Below, in pieces: positions 58,999-64,000 of a DNA stretch of 64,000 nt (its first letter is position 1; each line of letters starts with the position of its first letter). Source of the DNA: an uncultured Alphaproteobacteria bacterium (GTDB lineage Bacteria; Pseudomonadota; Alphaproteobacteria; Caulobacterales; Aquidulcibacteraceae); the NCBI GenBank assembly GCA_902826335.1, contig CADEEL010000010.1, positions 1 to 64,000 on the forward strand, written 5' to 3'. Below the pieces are notes generated by a model, which ran no database searches, was not told the origin of the DNA, and saw only the letters and a list, made by a program, of their open reading frames with translations. The translations under genes were made by a program, and so were the position numbers.

Positions 58999-59610
58999 TC
59001 AAGGCGCGGGGGCGGGCGCGGCCGCAGGATCGGCCGCCGGGGGAATAGGCGCCGATTCGCGTTGACGCCTACGCTCAATATAGTCGCTCGCGCGCGCGCG
59101 CGCCTGCGGCAGAAGGTTCTCAAGGCCCACGGCCACTGTTTCAAAGATCGGATAGGTGCGCGCAGTGGTGATGCCCTCGGGCATGGCCGCCTGGGGCGCG
59201 GCCTGCGCGTCATCCGTCGTCTGGCGCATCAACAGCACGAACAGCGCCACGACCAGCACGCCGCGCAGCACGCCGAACACAGCCCCGCCGATGCGGTCAA
59301 AGCCGCCGATTTCGGCCGATTGATGCGCTGTCTTGGCCACCACCGATGTGATCACGGTGATGACGATGAACACGACGAGGAAGACGAGCAGCCCCGCCGC
59401 CAGGGTCGCCAGCGAACCGGAGAGCGGCGTGAATTGCACCACCACGGGCTGCAGGCGCTGGGCGAGATAAAACGCCGCGAGCGCCGCGCCAATGAAGGCG
59501 ACAATGGAAAACACCTCGCGGATGAGCCCGCGCGCGAACGCCATGACGCCTGAAAACACCACGATCCCCAGGGCGACCGCGTCAAACCAAGTGAGCCCGA
59601 AGCGCTCCAT
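58999..59610 (-). CDS. cvpA: CvpA-family membrane protein
   Basis: 203 residues with four membrane helices (LTWFDAVALGIVVFSGVMAFARG in part; GGFDRIGGAVFGVLRGVLVVA in part) and a Pro/Ala-rich tail. Homologue of the colicin V production protein, linked to envelope integrity and commonly upstream of purF. ATG at 59610 overlaps the radA stop by one base. Confidence 0.9.
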   Translation of the reverse strand: MERFGLTWFDAVALGIVVFSGVMAFARGLIREVFSIVAFIGAALAAFYLAQRLQPVVVQFTPLSGSLATLAAGLLVFLVVFIVITVITSVVAKTAHQSAEIGGFDRIGGAVFGVLRGVLVVALFVLLMRQTTDDAQAAPQAAMPEGITTARTYPIFETVAVGLENLLPQARARASDYIERRRQRESAPIPPAADPAAAPAPAP

Positions 59611-60995
59611 TATCGTTTCCTCCCCTCAGCGTTGGGGATGAGCGCCGCCGCCAGATCGCCGATGCGGGCGATTTCGCGGATGCGCAGGCCCCCGGGCTCT
59701 CCCGCCGCCCTGTCCCTCGGGGGCGCGAAAGCGGATTTGAAGCCGAGCTTGGCCGCTTCCTTCAAGCGCATGTCCGTTCGCCCGGCTGGGCGCACATCGC
59801 CTGACAAAGCAACCTCCCCAAAGGCGATGCAGTCCTTCGGGAGCGGCTCGTCCGCCAGGGCCGAGATCAACGCCGCCGCGACCGCGAGATCGGCGGCGGG
59901 CTCGGTGATCCGGAGGCCTCCGGCGACAGAGAGGTACACGTCCCGCCCCGCGAAAGAAAGGCCGCAGCGCGTTTCAAGCACCGCCAAGATCATCGCCAGG
60001 CGGGCGCTATCCCAGCCGACGACGGCGCGCCGCGCTGTCCCGTAGGCCGCTGGCGCGGCGAGCGCTTGAATCTCCACGAGCACGGGGCGTGAGCCTTCAA
60101 CGCCCGCGAACACGGCCGCGCCGCTTGCACGCGCGCCGGCGGCGCCGAGAAAGAGCGCCGATGGATTGGGCGTTTCGCGCAATCCCATTTCGCACATTTC
60201 AAACACGCCGATTTCGTCCGTCGGCCCGAAGCGGTTTTTCACCGCGCGCAAAATGCGGAACGGCATGCCGCGCTCGCCCTCAAAATAGATGACGGCGTCA
60301 ACAAGATGCTCAACCACGCGCGGGCCGGCGATCTGCCCATCCTTGGTGACATGGCCGACAAGCAGCACGCACGCGCCGCTCTTCTTGGCGAAGCGCACCA
60401 ATTCATGCGCGCACGCACGCACTTGCGTGACGGAGCCCGGCGCGGACTCCACGCTGTCGATCCACAAAGTCTGGATGGAATCGACGACGACGATGTCGGG
60501 CTTCAGCGTCTTGAGGCCGTCGAGAATTTTGCGCAGGTCCGTTTCCGCCGCGAGTTTGACCGGCGCATCCGCGACCTGGAGCCGGCGCGCGCGGTCCTGG
60601 ATTTGCGCTTCGGCCTCTTCGCCCGTGACATAGGCGACGTTCGCGCCCGCGCGCGCGGCGCCGGCGGCCGCCTGCAGCAGCAGTGTGGACTTGCCGACGC
60701 CCGGATCGCCGCCGACCAGCACCGCCGAAGCCGGCACGAGCCCCCCGCCGCAGACGCGGTCCAACTCGCCAATGCTGGTGGGCAGGCGGGGCGTATCGGC
60801 GCCGACGCCGGCGAGCTCCACGAACGCCACGCCCTTGCCCTTCTTGCCGACGGGCGCCGCCATGGCGCCGGGCGCGGCGCGCGCGCTCTCCTCGGCGAGG
60901 GAATTCCAGGAGCCGCACGCCTCACATTTGCCCAGCCATTTCGGATGGATGGCGCCGCAGGATTGGCATACGTAAATTGTCTCTGGCTTGGCCAT
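59610..60995 (-). CDS. radA: RadA DNA-repair ATPase
   Basis: 461 residues from the ATG at 60995. N-terminal zinc finger (VCQSCGAIHPKWLGKCEACG), RecA-like ATPase with Walker A GDPGVGKSTLLLQ and the RadA-specific KNRFG motif, and a C-terminal Lon-protease-like domain. Helps branch migration in recombinational repair. Longer in-frame starts run into divergent intergenic sequence and are rejected. Confidence 0.95.
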   Translation of the reverse strand: MAKPETIYVCQSCGAIHPKWLGKCEACGSWNSLAEESARAAPGAMAAPVGKKGKGVAFVELAGVGADTPRLPTSIGELDRVCGGGLVPASAVLVGGDPGVGKSTLLLQAAAGAARAGANVAYVTGEEAEAQIQDRARRLQVADAPVKLAAETDLRKILDGLKTLKPDIVVVDSIQTLWIDSVESAPGSVTQVRACAHELVRFAKKSGACVLLVGHVTKDGQIAGPRVVEHLVDAVIYFEGERGMPFRILRAVKNRFGPTDEIGVFEMCEMGLRETPNPSALFLGAAGARASGAAVFAGVEGSRPVLVEIQALAAPAAYGTARRAVVGWDSARLAMILAVLETRCGLSFAGRDVYLSVAGGLRITEPAADLAVAAALISALADEPLPKDCIAFGEVALSGDVRPAGRTDMRLKEAAKLGFKSAFAPPRDRAAGEPGGLRIREIARIGDLAAALIPNAEGRKR

Positions 60996-61117
60996 GGCGG
61001 GGGATTGGGGTGAGACTCGATCCGATTGTCGAGTTCCGCCGCGCCAGCTTGTAATGCGAGTTATTTGCAATACGATGAAGCGGCGCGGTGGGGACGGCGC
61101 CAAGACGGGGAGCGAAC

Positions 61118-63379
61118 GTGAAATCCATTCGTAGAGAGCTGCTCGCAAGCATGCGCGCCGCTGCAGCCGCCGGGCTGGCCTTGTGCGTGGGAGACGCCTA
61201 CGCGCAGGCGCCGCAAAATCCGGCCGCAGAAGCGGAAGACGAGCGCGCGCCGGACGATACGATTGTGGTGCCGGGCCAGCGTGAGAGTGACGGCTTGTCA
61301 TCGCCGCTGCGCACCCAGCCCCTGCTCGACACCACGCAGACCGTGACCATCCTCGAAGAGGAGTTCCTCCACCAGCAAGGCATCGTGCGCCTGCGCGATG
61401 CGATGCGGAACGTAACGGGCGTGTCGATCGTCGCCGGGGAAGGCAATCCGCCGTCCGGCGACGCCATGAAGATCAGAGGGTTCGCCGCGCGGGACGATAT
61501 CCTTCTCGATGGCATGACGGATGTCGGCAATTATCTGCGCGATCCGTTTTTCGTGGAGCGCATAGAGATCACGCAAGGGCCGGCCTCCGCGTTCGCTGGG
61601 CGCGGCAATGCGGGCGGCACGATCAATCTCGTGACGCGCGGCCCGCTGCCATACGACCAGCATATCGCCGAGTTGAGCGCCGGCACGGATAATTACGCGC
61701 GCGCCACGCTCGATTACAATCAAGTGGTGCGTGAGAAGGGCGGCGTTGCGTTTCGCTTCAGCGCCATGGCGCATGGCGCTGACGAACCAGGGCGCGATCA
61801 TGTGCGCAACGATCGCTGGGGCGCGTTCGCGGCGCTCGCCTTCGGCCTCGAAACGGATACGCAAGTCACGCTGAGTTATCTGCACATCACGCAGAACGAA
61901 CTACCTGATCTCGGCCTGCCCAATATACGCGATTTCTCGATGCTGGGGTCAGGGCTGGAAGGGCGGGTGGCGCCAGTCGATTTCAGCAATTTTTACGGCT
62001 ACTCCACCGACTATCGCGATATCGATGCGGATGTGTTCACCGCGCGCCTTGAGCACCGCTTCGCCAATAACGTTCAGCTCTGGAGCCAGCTGCGTTATGG
62101 GCGCGTGCACAATGACAGCATTGTTTCCGCGCCGCGCATCCAAGGCCAGAGCAACAGCATTCCGTTCCCCGGCGGGGCGCCAGCGCCGCTCCTGGCCATA
62201 ACGCCCGCGACGCAGACGAACGGCTTGCAGAAGCCGCGCGACGAAGTGGACGAGATATTCTCGAACCAGACCAATGTCACAATTCCATTCGAAATGAATG
62301 GCGTTGAACATACGTTTGTGATCGGCGGCGAGCTTTCGTCGGAGCGCGCGCTCAATGTGCGCCGCCTCGATGCGAACGGACCAGCGCAAAGCCTGTTTGA
62401 TCCAGCTTTTCTCGCTGCCGCGCCCATTCCCTATCAAGGCACGCGCGCGGGCGTGACGACAGACACCGCCGCGCTCTACATCTTCGACAATCTGGAGTTT
62501 TCACCGCGTTGGGAGGCCAATTTCGGGCTTCGCTACGATCATGTGCGCACCCACGTCACCAGCGTGGACGATACGGGAACCATTCCCGGGTTCGAGCAGG
62601 ATCTGGCGCGCACGGATAACGAACTGAGCGGCAGCGTTTCGCTGCTCTTCCATCCTATCGAGAACGCTAGCCTTTATATCGGCTACGGCACGTCGTTCGA
62701 AACGACGGGGCGCCATGACATTGTCAACATTCAGGGCCGCACCAACGCGCCTCCAACCACGCCGGCGCGCTTCAACGCCGAGCCTGAGCGCACGCGCAGC
62801 TACGAATTGGGCGGGCGGCTCAATGTGGGGCAGATGGAGTATTCAGCGGCGCTCTTTCACACCGTGCGGCGCAATGCGCGCACGCCGGGCATCAATGCGA
62901 ACGACGCGGCCGCAGCTGTCGATGGCGTGCATGAAGTCAACGGCCTCACCCTCGGCGCAAACGGTGAGCTCTTGGACAATTGGGCGGTGTTCGTGAACTA
63001 CACCTACCTTGACGGTGAGGTGACGGAATCCAGCAATGCGTTCGAAATCGGCCAGCGGCTCGATCACCTGCCGGAGCATTCGTTTTCTCTTTGGACGACG
63101 TATCAACTTACACCAATCCTCAGCGTCGGCGGGGGCGGGCTGTTCGTGGATTCCCGGCTTTCGAATGTCCGCCCGAACCCGACCTTCGATCTCACCATCG
63201 AGACGCCGAGCTATTGGGTGTTTGACGCCATCGCCACGCTTGATCTTGGCGAACACGCCGAGCTGCGTCTCAACATCAATAATCTGACGGACGAGGCTTA
63301 CATTCAGGGCGCGCAGCCCGGCCAATCCTTGCCCGGCCCGCGCCGGCAGACGATACTCACCTTGGCGATGGAGTTCTGA
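61118..63379 (+). CDS. TonB-dependent outer-membrane receptor (siderophore type)
   Basis: 753 residues, GTG at 61118 preceded by GGGAG; signal peptide near residues 1-30 (cleavage after AYAQA). Plug domain with a TonB-box-like DDTIVVPGQRE and LRDAMRNVTGVSIV, IEITQGPASAFAGRGNAGGTINLVT in part; 22-strand barrel ending in LTLAMEF with terminal Phe. Probably takes up catecholate-type ferric siderophores, by similarity to Fiu/CatA receptors. Followed by a PKHD hydroxylase, a known iron-uptake partner. Confidence 0.9.
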   Translation: MKSIRRELLASMRAAAAAGLALCVGDAYAQAPQNPAAEAEDERAPDDTIVVPGQRESDGLSSPLRTQPLLDTTQTVTILEEEFLHQQGIVRLRDAMRNVTGVSIVAGEGNPPSGDAMKIRGFAARDDILLDGMTDVGNYLRDPFFVERIEITQGPASAFAGRGNAGGTINLVTRGPLPYDQHIAELSAGTDNYARATLDYNQVVREKGGVAFRFSAMAHGADEPGRDHVRNDRWGAFAALAFGLETDTQVTLSYLHITQNELPDLGLPNIRDFSMLGSGLEGRVAPVDFSNFYGYSTDYRDIDADVFTARLEHRFANNVQLWSQLRYGRVHNDSIVSAPRIQGQSNSIPFPGGAPAPLLAITPATQTNGLQKPRDEVDEIFSNQTNVTIPFEMNGVEHTFVIGGELSSERALNVRRLDANGPAQSLFDPAFLAAAPIPYQGTRAGVTTDTAALYIFDNLEFSPRWEANFGLRYDHVRTHVTSVDDTGTIPGFEQDLARTDNELSGSVSLLFHPIENASLYIGYGTSFETTGRHDIVNIQGRTNAPPTTPARFNAEPERTRSYELGGRLNVGQMEYSAALFHTVRRNARTPGINANDAAAAVDGVHEVNGLTLGANGELLDNWAVFVNYTYLDGEVTESSNAFEIGQRLDHLPEHSFSLWTTYQLTPILSVGGGGLFVDSRLSNVRPNPTFDLTIETPSYWVFDAIATLDLGEHAELRLNINNLTDEAYIQGAQPGQSLPGPRRQTILTLAMEF

Positions 63380-63396
63380 AGAGGCGCACGCGCGGC

Positions 63397-64000
63397 ATGC
63401 TGCTAGAGATCGAGAATGTCCTAAGCGCGGAGGCGCTCACTCGCTTTCACGAGGTTCTCGCACGCGCGCCGTGGGCGGATGGGCGCGCGACGGCGGGCTA
63501 TCAATCCGCACTCGCCAAGAACAACCACCAACTTCCGGAAGATTGCGAGGCAAGCCGCATGCTTGGCGGCGAAATTCTCGACGCATTGAATAGCAATCTC
63601 ATCTTCCAGTCCGCTGCGCTGCCGGCGCGCATCTTTCCGCCGCTGTTCAATCGCTATGGACCTGGCCAGGCGTTCGCCGCGCATGTGGACAACGCCATGC
63701 GCCTGAGCGCGCAGACCCAAGAGCGAATCCGCACCGATCTTTCGGCCACGCTTTTTTTGTCCGAACCCGACACCTACGATGGCGGCGAATTGGTGATCGA
63801 CGGCAATTTCGGCGCCCAGAGCGTGAAGCTCAAGGCGGGCGACATGATCCTTTATCCCTCGACGAGCCTGCACGGCGTCAATGCGGTAACGCGCGGCGCG
63901 CGTGTCGCCGCGGTGTTTTGGGTGCAGAGCCTTGTGAGGGATGACGCGTGCCGGGATATGTTGTTCGATCTGGATATGAGCATCCAGCGCCTGCGCGCGG
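63397..64000 (+). CDS. PKHD-type Fe(II)/2-oxoglutarate hydroxylase, 3' end outside window
   Basis: First ~201 residues of a PiuC/YbiX-type oxygenase, ATG at 63397, 17 bp after the receptor; frame open to the right edge. The iron-binding H-x-D (AAHVDNAM) and distal His (SLHGVNAV) and the 2-oxoglutarate Arg (ARVAAVFWVQS) are in place, with SATLFLSEPDTYDGGELVI between them. Gene is normally ~225 residues, so only a short tail is missing. Likely co-regulated with the TonB receptor by iron. Confidence 0.9.
   Translation, partial: MLLEIENVLSAEALTRFHEVLARAPWADGRATAGYQSALAKNNHQLPEDCEASRMLGGEILDALNSNLIFQSAALPARIFPPLFNRYGPGQAFAAHVDNAMRLSAQTQERIRTDLSATLFLSEPDTYDGGELVIDGNFGAQSVKLKAGDMILYPSTSLHGVNAVTRGARVAAVFWVQSLVRDDACRDMLFDLDMSIQRLRA

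Noticed and set aside
1-64000. CRISPR array, tRNA or rRNA genes, integrase, relaxase
   Set aside because: I looked for regular short repeats, cloverleaf/TPsiC sequences and typical motifs and found none; the element ends are presumably outside the window.

Overview
The window is GC-rich DNA from an alphaproteobacterium. The core genes at the right (panB, yfgM-like, bamB, der, a DUF2059 gene, an SDR gene, purF, cvpA, radA, then a TonB receptor and a PKHD hydroxylase) and the sphingomonad/caulobacter-like trb operons suggest Caulobacterales/Hyphomonadaceae. That placement is an inference from gene content; no rRNA is present.

Layout. (1) 1-6324 is the distal part of a P-type (trb) mating-pair operon, trbE'-trbJ-trbL-trbF-trbG-trbI, closed by a small AlpA-like HTH gene. 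(2) 6399-9833 (minus strand) is a compact CBASS anti-phage operon: LexA-like repressor, HNH-SAVED effector, CD-NTase and an E2-like protein with a SEC-C tail. (3) 10.0-11.4 kb holds a structured repeat and the mobile mystery A/B (HTH + Fic) pair. (4) 11.5-15.2 kb holds envelope genes of uncertain role. (5) 15.6-25.0 kb is a heavy-metal RND efflux operon with its two-component system, an MFS transporter and a PAP2 phosphatase. (6) 25.5-35.7 kb is a copper island: PepSY protein, copD, copC, a second copC-like gene, copB, copA oxidase, a cnrYXH-like sigma/anti-sigma/sensor set, DUF411, a Met/His-rich lipoprotein, cueR and a CopA P-type ATPase. Two textbook CueR-type promoters drive the oxidase operon and the ATPase. 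(7) 35.6-42.4 kb is a thiol-peptide metal module: AraC regulator, a 44-residue metallothionein, a DUF3703 fusion, an oxidoreductase, a phytochelatin synthase that looks like the plant enzyme, a DUF2938 membrane protein and an ATP-grasp protein. A 20-bp motif recurs upstream of the metallothionein, the synthase and (inverted) the regulator. (8) 43.15-47.73 kb is a second, diverged trb operon whose trbJ has lost its 5' end. (9) From about 48.2 kb to the end is ordinary chromosome.

The first 48 kb therefore reads as two accreted, decayed integrative-conjugative elements loaded with phage-defence and metal-resistance cargo. No integrase, relaxase, tRNA, rRNA or CRISPR array is visible. Four copies of a hairpin-rich element (10.0, 25.2, 42.6 and 47.8 kb), all on the same strand, mark the accessory region, and their stems carry compensatory base changes. 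The most noteworthy items are the plant-type phytochelatin synthase/metallothionein regulon, the covarying dispersed element, and a CBASS operon headed by a self-cleaving LexA-like repressor.
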